From Methanobacteriota archaeon (GTDB taxonomy: Archaea > Thermoplasmatota > Poseidoniia > Poseidoniales > Poseidoniaceae): DNA of 17,065 nucleotides. Each line of letters begins with the position of its first letter. Within the stretch, counting starts at the first letter, position 1. Location of the stretch: NCBI GenBank assembly GCA_002726845.1, contig PBSP01000103.1, positions 1-17,065 of the forward strand, given 5' to 3'. The position numbers and the translations under genes were made by a program. The notes beneath the pieces are model-generated. The model did no database searches, was not told where the DNA came from, and saw nothing but the letters and a program-made list of their open reading frames with translations. Positions 1-8,204 of the stretch are shown here, in pieces.

Positions 1-848
1 ACTCGAGCATCATCGCTGTATCCCTCTGGAACGGTTCCAAAGGCAGACTCAAGGATTGGAATTAATGCACTAATGACATCCTTCAATGGAACTTGGGTTG
101 AGTCCATTGTAAGGGTTGTTTGACGCAAGGCGTCCCAACACCGCTCAATGTCTCCCTCAAGGTCCTCGTTGTGCATCCGGCCCCCAACATTCGATATCAT
201 CGCTTCAACCTCTACGGCATGCGCTGCACGATTACGCTCGCGTAATTTGAGAGCATCCGCATCATCCGCAGCATCCTTGAGAGCGGAAAGCAGTTCGCCC
301 AGCGTCACGGGCCGGCCTTCTTCCCGTCGTACACGTTCATCGAATAAATTCTCGAGAACATCGTCTGCACCACCTTCCAGGACCGTGTTTGTAAAATGAA
401 ATTCAAAGTCATCGTAATCCGTTTCCCATCCAAAATCGAATCCAGCATCCCAATCCTCGCCCGTATCCTGATACTGAATACGTTCGAACAGATGAGACGC
501 TTGGTGATTCAGAACTTCCCATGCCATTCGAATCAATCGACCGCAGGCCGGTAGGTCAAGGGTGTTTGCATGTGATTTTACACGTTTGGTAAATTGACGT
601 AAAAACGATGTCAGATTGATATCCCATGCGTCTTGCCCTTCACTGTTAACCAAAGATAAAACAAGAGCGACACTGCGGTCAAACGGGTCTTCTAGGGTTT
701 GATGTTCGGCTTCTTCTGTTTGTGCAATCATGAGGATACGATCTGCATAAGCATTAATTCCCTCAAGATCGTCATCACCTCCCTGCAAAAGTTGGTCGAT
801 GACGTCTTGACGCAAGAACCACTTATCGAGTCCTTGCTGAATCATCAT
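1..848 (-). CDS. scpA: ScpA, kleisin subunit of SMC condensin (3' end cut by window edge)
   Basis: Translating the minus strand from the double ATG at 843-848 gives an uninterrupted frame of 282 residues to the window edge, so the C-terminus, including the expected winged helix that binds the other SMC head, is missing. Residues 54-90 match the kleisin N-terminal core: an acidic-hydrophobic DPFDRSVALVLSLV segment followed by the WDINLTSFLRQF motif, which corresponds to the conserved 'PWDIDI' turn of ScpA. Residues 128-152 are strikingly rich in Asp, Trp and Phe. A charged linker around residues 160-215 follows. ScpA bridges the two ATPase heads of the SMC dimer, closing the ring that entraps DNA. 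It lies 7 nt downstream of smc, and the smc TGA overlaps its ribosome binding site (TGAGGTGAG), so coupled translation is likely. Whether scpB follows cannot be seen. Family assignment rests on the N-terminal motif plus the neighbour. Confidence 0.86.
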   Translation of the reverse strand, partial: MMIQQGLDKWFLRQDVIDQLLQGGDDDLEGINAYADRILMIAQTEEAEHQTLEDPFDRSVALVLSLVNSEGQDAWDINLTSFLRQFTKRVKSHANTLDLPACGRLIRMAWEVLNHQASHLFERIQYQDTGEDWDAGFDFGWETDYDDFEFHFTNTVLEGGADDVLENLFDERVRREEGRPVTLGELLSALKDAADDADALKLRERNRAAHAVEVEAMISNVGGRMHNEDLEGDIERCWDALRQTTLTMDSTQVPLKDVISALIPILESAFGTVPEGYSDDAR

Positions 849-855
849 ACTCACC

Positions 856-3800
856 TCAATCTTTCAAGTCGATTGTGTCTTCTTGATCTATTTGCTCCTC
901 GGATTCAAGTTCAGAGAGCGCATCAACCAGTGCTGTACGTTCTTCAATATCCTCGTTGGTTTCTGCTGTTCGTTCGGCAAGGGAGGTCATGCTCTCATCC
1001 TCTTGCATGTGCTTGAGAAGACCACCTAGACTCGCTGGAGCAGGAAGGGCTTCTGGAACACGAGGCATCTCTGCGAGCGTCGCTTCCTCTTCTTCGGCAC
1101 GTTGCGCATTTTTGAGCGCAGCGGATTCTGCTTCTTTGAGGGCTTGTTCACCTAGAGCAATTGCTTTTTCCTGGTCGAAATCGATGATTCGGCGACTGCA
1201 TCCATCACCGCCATGAGTTATTCCGATGTGATGATCTGCGAGTTGTAGCGAAACTTTTCTCAGTGTGACCATAATGAATTGCGCTGCTTTGCTTCGTTCT
1301 CGACACATTTTAGCGATACACTCAGCGTTCACGCTGTCGAGGTTCTGATCGACCTCATCGAAGTAATAGAATGGGCTTGGATCATAATCCTGAATAGCAA
1401 ATATGAGAGCGAGTGCGGCAACGGATTGCTCTCCACCTGAAAGTTGATGGCGCGTAACATTCGAAGACTTGCCCTTCGGCTGAGCCCATAATTCCAAGCC
1501 CCCCTTGAACGGTTCTTCCTTGTTTTCGAGATACAGCTCGCCTCTACCACCATTGCTCAGAGACTTGTAAACCGACTTGAAGTTTTCATTGACCTTCTCC
1601 AAGACATCAACCAGTCGAACCTTTCGTTGCTCTTCGAGCTGTTCTGCGACATCGATGAGGTGCTTCTTTCGTTCCTGAAGTTTCTTGAAATCACCATCCA
1701 TCTCATCAAGACGGCGCTGTACAGCGTCGTACTGTTCAATCGCTCTCATGTTGACAGCGCCAAACTCTTCCAAACGTCGTTCAAGTCGACGAATACGTCG
1801 ATCAATATCGGATACAGAATCCAATACAACCCCAGCGTCTGCGGCTTGAATGCCCATCGAACCCATCTCCAATTCAACATCGTACAATTCCTTGCGCTTT
1901 GCTTGAATGGTGCGCTCCAATTCTGTGGAAAGGGTTCGATGACTCCGTGCCTGACTGGATTTCTGAGTGAGCGTTGAATTCAGACTTGCACGTTCTTCAA
2001 CCAATTCAAGGCGTTCATCTTCGAGGCCCTTATTCTCCTCAAGGAATTGAGCACGTTCTGCTTCCTTTTCAGCGAGAAGTGCCTCATTTTGTTTGGCTGT
2101 AGTTTGCAAAGAAGTTACTTGTTCCTTTCGTTCTTTGACCGCAAGGTCGATTTGGTCCAAACGTTCTTTTTCCGTCGAGACTGTTGATGTGAGCAAATTT
2201 TCACGATCCGAAATCGAACGCAGTGAAATCTCAGCCGTTGACCGGATGCCCTCAGCTTGGGTTCTCAAAACCGTGCATTCATGCATTCTGTCTTTGAGAT
2301 GTTGTGGACTTGCATCCTCAAGAGCAGATTGAGCACTTGTTCGAAGGATTTCAGCGTCAGCAACCTTTGATTCAGCATCATCAAGCGATTCCAATTGCTT
2401 GCTGGCCAATTCCTCGAGCCGTTGAAGGTCTTGCTTTAGGGCTTCAACGTCACCGATAATTTTCGAGTGAGACTTTTTGAAACTCGCAACCTCTGCACGC
2501 AAAGTCTCCCGTCGAATTGCACCCTCTTCATTAGCAAGTTCGTTGATTTGAGCACGCAATGTTTGTTGTTCTTTGCGAACATCAGCAAGCGCCGCTGAGA
2601 CTGTGTCTGACATGAGACGAAGACGTTCAATTTCTGCGTTCAACCGTTCGACCTCCTTTGCACCTGCGATGCCGCCTCCAAAGCTAACGGACATGCGCTG
2701 GCGGGAGCCCCCGATCATGGCACCTCCTGCTTCGGTCACGTCGCCCCGCATCGTAACCAAGCGGACACCCCCCATGTTTTGTCGAGCGATGTCCATATTC
2801 TGTACGATCAAGGTGTTGCGCAGAGCGAACTTAATCGCAGTATCAATCCGAGGATCGTACTCCAACAATTCGTAAGCAAAACCAATCACACCTGGTTTTC
2901 GAGCAACCATCATTGCCTTTCCTCCTGCGCGACTTGTTGAGAGTTTATTCAACGGCAAAAATGTTGCACGTCCAGCCTTCCGCTGAGCGAGCCACCGTAT
3001 TGCTTCGGCTGCGACCTCATCCGAATCGACGACCACCGACGTCATCGCTCCACCAAATGCTGTTGCGAGGGCCGTTTCGTGTTCAGAATCAATAGGTGCG
3101 CACAATTCAGCAATGGTCCCGATAATGCCCTTAATCTCACCACGGTCTCGAGCCCCGAGTACTGCTGCTGCCCCACCGGCCATCCCTTTCGAATTCGATT
3201 TGTTTTCCAATTCCGCCCGGGCCGATCGAAGTTGTCGCTCAGTTTCCGTCATTTTCCGCTCAACGGCTCCTGCTTCCTCCAAAAGGCGCGATTCGGCACG
3301 TTCTGCATCCATGATGTCCTGGGCGAGTGTCGAGCGATCAACTTTCTTGCCTTTCGAGGCCTCACTGAATTCCGCTTCTTTTTCCTCAAGTTCAAGACGT
3401 GATTCTTCTGCTTTTTCTTGGGCGGTTGCAAGATTTGCTTCAACAAGTTCTGCTTGAGCAGCGGTTCGGTCAACATCTGTTTGGGCTGCAGCAACAGCGT
3501 CCTGAGCCTTCCCAAGTGTTGTAATTGCATCACTGAGTGCTCGATTAAGTTCTGCATGATTTTTACCCGAGCCCTCGAGAAGGTTACGAACCTCATTCTC
3601 CTCTGATTGTGCTTCATCCAGCATTCTTTGAGCATCCTGCATCTGCTGCTGACTCAATTTGGTTTCTTCCAACAAATCGCTCAGAGCCGTTTCCGCTTCT
3701 TTGTAACGCTCTAATGCTTGCTCGCGTTCTTGACCGTCGTCAATATTGGCTTGGAGTGCATCTTCGATGCGGTCTTTATCTCGAGCAATCTGAACGCGTA

Positions 3801-4728
3801 AATCCTGAATTGCTTTCGACAACCCATCGCCTTCGTCACCAAGAAGCGCATCGATTTGCTTTTGTATTTCACCAATTCGATCATCAAGTTCGACCAATGT
3901 CTTGCTTCCTGCCTTGACCTGTTCTTCGAGCTCAGCTGCTTCTTCGACAAAACGCAATTGCTCCGCAATTTGGTGTTCCAACTCCATACCAAGACTGGCA
4001 AACATGGCCTGATAGCGTTGCGAGCGGTTGAGGGACAATTCATCGGTGATAGATTGTGCTTTCATGGCGATTTTTCGCTCTTCCTCCAATTCCTGAAGTC
4101 GGATTTGTTGTTCTTCTTGCAGCATTCCTATTCTCTCAATAAACGAATCAACACTGTCTTGTTGTTTCTTTGCCTTACGAATTTCATCATCATAGGAAGT
4201 GACTCCGGCTACACCGTCCAGAACCTTTCTGCGTTCTACGGGCGTCATTCGAGCAAGACCTGTGACATCACCTTGAAGGACAATGTTGTACCCGTCCGGT
4301 CGAGCATTCGCCGCATTGAGCAAACGGTGGAACGATTTTTGTGAAGATTCCTCACCATCGAGTAAATATGTTGAAACGACATTGTCAGAGGCAGTAAGTC
4401 GAATCGAGCGAGTCATGCGCACTTCATCATTCTCAAGAGGAAGTCGACGTCTGCCGTTTGCTAACACCGGATTCCCAAATACAAGTGACACCGTGCAATT
4501 GCGTGCCGGTTTGTATCCTTCTGCTCCGTTGAAAATAAGCTGTCTTGTGTTTTGCGCCCGAATGGTTCGTGTGGATTTTGGACCCAAAACAAACTGAATT
4601 GCATCTCCACAATTTGACTTTCCTGAACCATTGGGTCCTGTGATTGCTGAAAAACCTCGATCAAGAGGGATGATGACCTCGCCGCGGAATGATTTGAAAT
4701 TCTCCATTTCCAGCGCTTTAAGAAACAT
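856..4728 (-). CDS. smc: SMC chromosome condensin ATPase
   Basis: This 1290-residue protein has full SMC architecture. The N-terminal head has Walker A GPNGSGKS at 31-38 and the Q-loop Gln at 152. A long coiled coil covers about 165-515, with a globular hinge at about 530-675 rich in Gly (GGAMIGGSRQR at 668-678). The second coiled coil runs to about 1060, followed by the C-terminal head with signature LSGGEQ at 1096-1101 and Walker B plus D-loop FYYFDEVDQNLD at 1118-1129. The dimer folds back at the hinge, binds ATP between heads and compacts or segregates the chromosome with ScpA. The usual switch His is Leu (VTLRK), which is normal in archaeal and eukaryotic SMCs. The ATPase fold should end near residue 1185. 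About 105 further residues form an acidic, Ala- and Pro-containing tail, making the protein longer than the usual roughly 1180 residues. It starts at ATG 4726-4728, with a candidate TATA box about 55 nt upstream. Function is very secure; the role of the tail is unknown. Confidence 0.98.
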   Translation of the reverse strand: MFLKALEMENFKSFRGEVIIPLDRGFSAITGPNGSGKSNCGDAIQFVLGPKSTRTIRAQNTRQLIFNGAEGYKPARNCTVSLVFGNPVLANGRRRLPLENDEVRMTRSIRLTASDNVVSTYLLDGEESSQKSFHRLLNAANARPDGYNIVLQGDVTGLARMTPVERRKVLDGVAGVTSYDDEIRKAKKQQDSVDSFIERIGMLQEEQQIRLQELEEERKIAMKAQSITDELSLNRSQRYQAMFASLGMELEHQIAEQLRFVEEAAELEEQVKAGSKTLVELDDRIGEIQKQIDALLGDEGDGLSKAIQDLRVQIARDKDRIEDALQANIDDGQEREQALERYKEAETALSDLLEETKLSQQQMQDAQRMLDEAQSEENEVRNLLEGSGKNHAELNRALSDAITTLGKAQDAVAAAQTDVDRTAAQAELVEANLATAQEKAEESRLELEEKEAEFSEASKGKKVDRSTLAQDIMDAERAESRLLEEAGAVERKMTETERQLRSARAELENKSNSKGMAGGAAAVLGARDRGEIKGIIGTIAELCAPIDSEHETALATAFGGAMTSVVVDSDEVAAEAIRWLAQRKAGRATFLPLNKLSTSRAGGKAMMVARKPGVIGFAYELLEYDPRIDTAIKFALRNTLIVQNMDIARQNMGGVRLVTMRGDVTEAGGAMIGGSRQRMSVSFGGGIAGAKEVERLNAEIERLRLMSDTVSAALADVRKEQQTLRAQINELANEEGAIRRETLRAEVASFKKSHSKIIGDVEALKQDLQRLEELASKQLESLDDAESKVADAEILRTSAQSALEDASPQHLKDRMHECTVLRTQAEGIRSTAEISLRSISDRENLLTSTVSTEKERLDQIDLAVKERKEQVTSLQTTAKQNEALLAEKEAERAQFLEENKGLEDERLELVEERASLNSTLTQKSSQARSHRTLSTELERTIQAKRKELYDVELEMGSMGIQAADAGVVLDSVSDIDRRIRRLERRLEEFGAVNMRAIEQYDAVQRRLDEMDGDFKKLQERKKHLIDVAEQLEEQRKVRLVDVLEKVNENFKSVYKSLSNGGRGELYLENKEEPFKGGLELWAQPKGKSSNVTRHQLSGGEQSVAALALIFAIQDYDPSPFYYFDEVDQNLDSVNAECIAKMCRERSKAAQFIMVTLRKVSLQLADHHIGITHGGDGCSRRIIDFDQEKAIALGEQALKEAESAALKNAQRAEEEEATLAEMPRVPEALPAPASLGGLLKHMQEDESMTSLAERTAETNEDIEERTALVDALSELESEEQIDQEDTIDLKD

Positions 4729-4781
4729 CCCAATCCCTTGCCGGCCAAATTGACCTTAGGTCGGATACCGTTCGTCGAGGA

Positions 4782-4789
4782 CATTTAAA
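4782..4789 (-). promoter_or_regulatory. Candidate TATA box for smc-scpA
   Basis: On the minus strand the 123-base gap upstream of smc contains TTTAAATG. An archaeal TATA box sits about 26 bases before the transcription start, which would put the start near 4759 and give a leader of about 31 nt before the smc ATG. No convincing BRE is visible. This is pattern evidence only, but it is the most AT-rich element in an otherwise GC-balanced gap. Confidence 0.35.
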
Positions 4790-4832
4790 GAGTCGGTTGA
4801 TTATGCGTCGGAGCACTTCGTTTTGAGGGTCG

Positions 4833-4838
4833 AAAAAA
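4833..4838 (-). terminator. Candidate oligo-T terminator after the zinc-ribbon membrane gene
   Basis: The minus strand reads six T in a row beginning 14 nt after the stop codon of the gene ending at 4852. Archaeal RNA polymerase commonly terminates at U-rich tracts without a hairpin. The tract lies upstream of the candidate smc TATA box, so it would separate the two transcription units. It is short, so readthrough into smc is possible. Confidence 0.35.
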
Positions 4839-4851
4839 TGTGCCGTTATGG

Positions 4852-5610
4852 TCAGACAACACCCGTCATCCGACACTCTTTACAACCGCCACCTTTGCAG
4901 TATGGACAAGTTGCTTTGACTTTCGGGGAGTTTCGTGTTCGAAACGGCATCATGTTCGCATCCCGATCCAACAAGCGGCTGCGTCGAGACAGTCCTACAC
5001 GTGTTGCAGACATTGAACGAGCCTGCTCGTTGAAGACCTGCTGGACGCGTCGTTCTTTCTCTCGTTCGTACTCCAATCGTTGGTAGTTCTGTTCAAATTC
5101 CGACTCCACATATTTTGGCCCACGCATTAACAGCGCACCAATGACTGCAAAGAGAATTTGAACCATCCAATCATTCAATGGCAAAGGAATGATGTCTGCG
5201 ATGCTTGCTGAGTTCGCAGATGTAGGAAGTATACGAAACCGGTCCATTAGTGCAAGACAGAACAAAACTACGCCTGATACAAACATAATACGTCGAATTC
5301 GTTTTGCAAGTCGTGGATCTGAAGGCATCCGAAACCGACCGGCTGTGACGATAAGAACCCCCCAAACCAAGAGAAGAATGTCGGCTGTACCCCACGTCCC
5401 CTTCTCACTCAGACAAAATGCAGTACCTGTTTCTCGTATTTCTTTTTCCATTTCAGGAATGGTACACCCGGGGTCGGCGAGCCGCAAGACATCAAGTCGA
5501 GCAGTCCCTGCTCCCTCCACAACGTTGTCAGCAACGATTCCGAAATGAACATTTGCGATCACAAAAGCGATTGTTGCAAGGCCGAGCAGAGCAATGAGCT
5601 TTCGCAACAT
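4852..5610 (-). CDS. Four-pass membrane protein with C-terminal zinc ribbon, function unknown
   Basis: I do not recognise this 252-residue protein. From ATG 5608-5610 it shows hydrophobic segments at about 3-22, 77-92, 108-123 and 147-163. The loop between the first two holds Cys49 and Cys66, which could form a disulfide if outside. After the last membrane segment comes a charged, probably helical stretch (about 168-197, rich in Glu, Arg and Gln), then a basic linker. It ends with CPYCKGGGCKEC (Cys235, 238, 243, 246), a compact two-knuckle zinc ribbon resembling a DnaJ-type Cys repeat, probably cytoplasmic. A TTG at 5632-5634 would add eight residues. The ATG is preferred because the following residues form a clean hydrophobic N-terminus and because the TTG would overlap a TATA-like element. 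There is no Shine-Dalgarno, so translation is probably leaderless. It precedes smc-scpA on the same strand with a 123 bp gap, so co-transcription is uncertain. It could be a membrane-tethered adaptor; that is speculation. Confidence 0.8.
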   Translation of the reverse strand: MLRKLIALLGLATIAFVIANVHFGIVADNVVEGAGTARLDVLRLADPGCTIPEMEKEIRETGTAFCLSEKGTWGTADILLLVWGVLIVTAGRFRMPSDPRLAKRIRRIMFVSGVVLFCLALMDRFRILPTSANSASIADIIPLPLNDWMVQILFAVIGALLMRGPKYVESEFEQNYQRLEYEREKERRVQQVFNEQARSMSATRVGLSRRSRLLDRDANMMPFRTRNSPKVKATCPYCKGGGCKECRMTGVV

Positions 5611-5631
5611 GGACAACGGTAGAATCCGGAC

Positions 5632-5637
5632 CAAATA
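5632..5637 (-). promoter_or_regulatory. Candidate TATA-like element for the zinc-ribbon membrane gene
   Basis: The minus strand reads TATTTG centred about 25 bases before the ATG at 5610. Together with the absence of a Shine-Dalgarno sequence, this spacing fits a leaderless archaeal promoter. The 82 bp divergent gap (5611-5692) must also hold the nadB promoter, for which I see no clear TATA box or ribosome binding site. Confidence 0.28.
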
Positions 5638-5692
5638 GCCCTATCGATGGGGGAACCGATGTCATCAAGAACAAACAGGTATTGGACGTAAC

Positions 5693-7297
5693 ATGCCTCG
5701 AGTTCTCATTATAGGAACGGGCATTGCTGGGCTCTTTGCGGCTCTTCGGTTGGCAAACAACGGCATCGATGTTGAAATCATCACAAAGCAGAGACCGAAG
5801 GACTCCTCGACGAACTGGGCTCAGGGTGGAATTGCTGCAATCCTTGACAAAACCGATCTCGATGAAATTGACGGCCACATTAAAGATACACTCAATGCAG
5901 GAGACGGCCTTTGCGACGAAGAAGTCGTTCGAATGGTAGTGCAGGAAGCGGGGGAACGGATTGTTGATTTGCTTTCCATCGGAGTTGAATTTGAGCGCGA
6001 TAAAGAAGGAACGTTTCAATTGGCCCAAGAAGGAGGTCATTCTTCTCGACGAATCCTTCACGCAAAAGATGCAACAGGGAGAGAAATCGAACGAGCCCTC
6101 ACCACAGCTGCCCAAAAACACGAACGGATTACGATGCGCCCCAACACACTCGCAATTGATTTGATTCAGCGACAACACAAATCTCCTGAAAAGGGCGTAT
6201 GCGGTGTTTGGGCGCTCGATCAAGAAACAAATCAGGTTGAAACCATTCAGGGAGATGCAGTCGTACTCGCCACGGGAGGTGCCGGTCAGCTCTGGGAAAA
6301 AACCACCAACCCTTCCGTATCGACTGGAGACGGTATTGCAATGGCCTATAGAACGGGTGCTTCAATCATCAATATGGCGTTTGTTCAGTTTCATCCAACC
6401 GCACTTATGATCGAAGGTGAACGCCCTTTCTTGATTACGGAAGCACTGCGAGGTGAAGGTGCGGTTCTTCTCGACCATGAAGGCTACAAAAAATGGAAAT
6501 CAACCAACGAAGAAAGTCCTTCAATGCACTCCTTCACACTCAAGGCATCACCGCTTGGCTCGATGTCAACCCGAGATGTTGTGGCTCGAGCCATCGATCA
6601 ACGTTGCGCTGAATCCGGCGAATCGCACGTGTATCTCGTAACAGAGCATCTCGATAAACAGCATTTAGACGAACGCTTTCCAATGATTTCTGAACGTCTG
6701 AAAGACAACGGCCTTGAACTTGGAATCGACCCTCTCCCCGTTGCACCTGCAGCACATTACATCGTTGGAGGCATCGAAGTAGATGAAATTGGATCTGCAA
6801 TTCTCAAAGACTCCAAAAATCCGATACCAGGGTTGTATGCCATTGGGGAAGTAGCTTGTACAGGGATGCATGGCGCAAACAGGCTCGCCTCAAACAGCCT
6901 CCTGGAAGCGGTTGTTTTCGCTCACCGTTGCTCGACTCACCTCATACAAAACGGCCTTTCTCAGGAACCAACCGCTCCGGATGGTTGGCGATCAGAAGGT
7001 CTTGATGAACTCAAAGAACACGGCCCTATTGCCCACGATAGGGCTGCACTGAATCAAACCATGCGTTTTGAGGTAGGTGTTTCTCGACGTTTCTTGAGAT
7101 TGCAGCGAGCAATTCGGCGTCTTCGGTTGTTGGAAAAAGAGATCGATACCATTTGGAAATCAAGCCTTCCCTCGCGAGAAATCGTTGAGTTAAGAAACAT
7201 GATTTTGGTAGGAATACTTGTGGCTGAAGACGCCAATCGGCGTGATGAAAACAGAGGACTGCACTACAACAAAGACCTTGTTAGAGATGACGAATAA
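5693..7297 (+). CDS. nadB: L-aspartate oxidase
   Basis: This 534-residue flavoenzyme oxidises L-aspartate to iminoaspartate, the first step of de novo NAD synthesis; quinolinate synthase NadA takes the product. The FAD-binding Rossmann motif GTGIAG is at residues 8-13. It has SSTNWAQGGIAA at 38-49, HSSRRILHAKDATG at 116-129, the second nucleotide-binding segment ATGGAGQLW at 193-201, and QFHPT at 232-236. STRD at 292-295 (Arg294), AAHY at 353-356 (His355) and GANRLASNSLLEA at 394-406 (Arg397) match the conserved active-site Arg and His residues of the fumarate reductase/succinate dehydrogenase flavoprotein family. The C-terminal helical domain contains RRFLRLQRAIRRL. Length fits E. coli NadB (about 540). 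FAD is reoxidised by oxygen or fumarate. A succinate dehydrogenase flavoprotein was considered, but length and the WAQGG and NRLASNSLLE motifs favour NadB. No nadA or nadC lies here. No Shine-Dalgarno precedes the ATG, so it may be leaderless. Its 3' end overlaps panE by 17 bp tail to tail. Confidence 0.96.
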   Translation: MPRVLIIGTGIAGLFAALRLANNGIDVEIITKQRPKDSSTNWAQGGIAAILDKTDLDEIDGHIKDTLNAGDGLCDEEVVRMVVQEAGERIVDLLSIGVEFERDKEGTFQLAQEGGHSSRRILHAKDATGREIERALTTAAQKHERITMRPNTLAIDLIQRQHKSPEKGVCGVWALDQETNQVETIQGDAVVLATGGAGQLWEKTTNPSVSTGDGIAMAYRTGASIINMAFVQFHPTALMIEGERPFLITEALRGEGAVLLDHEGYKKWKSTNEESPSMHSFTLKASPLGSMSTRDVVARAIDQRCAESGESHVYLVTEHLDKQHLDERFPMISERLKDNGLELGIDPLPVAPAAHYIVGGIEVDEIGSAILKDSKNPIPGLYAIGEVACTGMHGANRLASNSLLEAVVFAHRCSTHLIQNGLSQEPTAPDGWRSEGLDELKEHGPIAHDRAALNQTMRFEVGVSRRFLRLQRAIRRLRLLEKEIDTIWKSSLPSREIVELRNMILVGILVAEDANRRDENRGLHYNKDLVRDDE

Positions 7298-8204
7298 CGG
7301 ACGCAAGCATCTCATTGAGAGGCGTAGGGATGCCGAGGATTTCGCCCCGTCGACAAATTTCTCCATTGAGCGACTCGACCTCCGTTTCCCTGCCTGCTCG
7401 AATGTCTTGCAACATTGAACAATAGTTCACTCTTGTTTGTTCAAGAACGGTTCGTAATCGATCAACAAGCACTTCGTCATTCTCAAGTTTGACGCCCTCC
7501 AATCGGGCAACTTTAGCCCCCTCGAGCATCACTGAAACGGATGCTTCAAACAATGCAGGCTCGAGCAAGGCGCCGTTCTCCTTTCCGAGCAATCCAGCCA
7601 ATGGATTGATGGCGATGTTGAGCAACATCTTGTTCCATAGCAAAACTGCGCCATCCGCAAACCAATGCGGATTGAGATTTGCATCGTGAAGGACTTCAAT
7701 CAATTCCCTCACAGATTCTTCCGAGTGTTGATACACAAATGGACCGATTGAGATTTTTCCTTTCCCTGCCCAATGAACGGTACCGGCCTGAGGCCTGTAG
7801 GCCCCATGTGTTGTTGTGGCAGCAAGGACCCTATGAGCTCCAAACGCATGGACCAACCGCTCCTCGTGACCCAATCCATTGGACAGCGTGCACACAAATC
7901 CGTCGGTATGGAGTATGTGCTTTGCTACAGAGAGATGTTCATCAAAGGTTGATGACTTGCCCGTCATTATGACTACGTCACAACAACCTCGCACAGATTC
8001 GGGTAGTGGATGCTCGGCTAGAAGCACCTCCCATCGCTGAGAGGATGTCGTTTGCGATTGAATTCCCTCAACAATCAAACCTTCAACCGTAAGATGGGCA
8101 GCATGAAGGCCACGCCCGTAGAGAAGGAGATCTGTGGATGTGGTCGAAAGACATCCGGCGAGTAGCGAACCGATTGAACCTGCACCAACAATGCCGATTC
8201 TCAA
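7281..8204 (-). CDS. panE: 2-dehydropantoate 2-reductase (ketopantoate reductase)
   Basis: This 307-residue enzyme reduces ketopantoate to pantoate with NAD(P)H, leading to coenzyme A. The N-terminal Rossmann fold begins with GAGSIG at 7-12, and the segment ending SNG (Asn109) matches the substrate-pocket Asn. The C-terminal helical domain has WNKMLLNIAINPLAGLLG at 190-207. Here Lys192 corresponds to the catalytic Lys176 of E. coli PanE, with Asn196 and Asn200 at the conserved +4 and +8 positions. Ser263 and Glu275 match the E. coli Ser244/Glu256 pair within the typical SMLQDIxxGRxTEVE-like block. The start is TTG at 8202-8204, overlapping the upstream TGA (TTGA). It is supported by GGAGGT six bases before it. 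The gene is translationally coupled to the 820-residue membrane protein and ends convergently inside nadB. Related ApbA/PanE-like paralogues of unknown substrate exist, but all key residues are present, so genuine activity is likely. Confidence 0.9.
   Translation of the reverse strand: MRIGIVGAGSIGSLLAGCLSTTSTDLLLYGRGLHAAHLTVEGLIVEGIQSQTTSSQRWEVLLAEHPLPESVRGCCDVVIMTGKSSTFDEHLSVAKHILHTDGFVCTLSNGLGHEERLVHAFGAHRVLAATTTHGAYRPQAGTVHWAGKGKISIGPFVYQHSEESVRELIEVLHDANLNPHWFADGAVLLWNKMLLNIAINPLAGLLGKENGALLEPALFEASVSVMLEGAKVARLEGVKLENDEVLVDRLRTVLEQTRVNYCSMLQDIRAGRETEVESLNGEICRRGEILGIPTPLNEMLASVIRHL

Noticed and set aside
1000..1100. Concern that SMC lacks the usual switch histidine after Walker B (VTLRK instead of a THRK-type motif)
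   Set aside because: Archaeal SMCs such as that of Pyrococcus, and eukaryotic SMCs, also lack His here. It is normal variation, not a sign of inactivity.
5611..5634. Upstream TTG start for the zinc-ribbon membrane protein
   Set aside because: It has no ribosome binding site, overlaps a TATA-like element, and would place extra residues before a natural membrane-anchor start at ATG 5608-5610.
5528..6223. Long open frame (231 codons) antisense to the start of nadB
   Set aside because: nadB is an unambiguous full-length enzyme on the other strand. The antisense translation is rich in Cys, Ser and Phe with no family pattern and no ribosome binding site.
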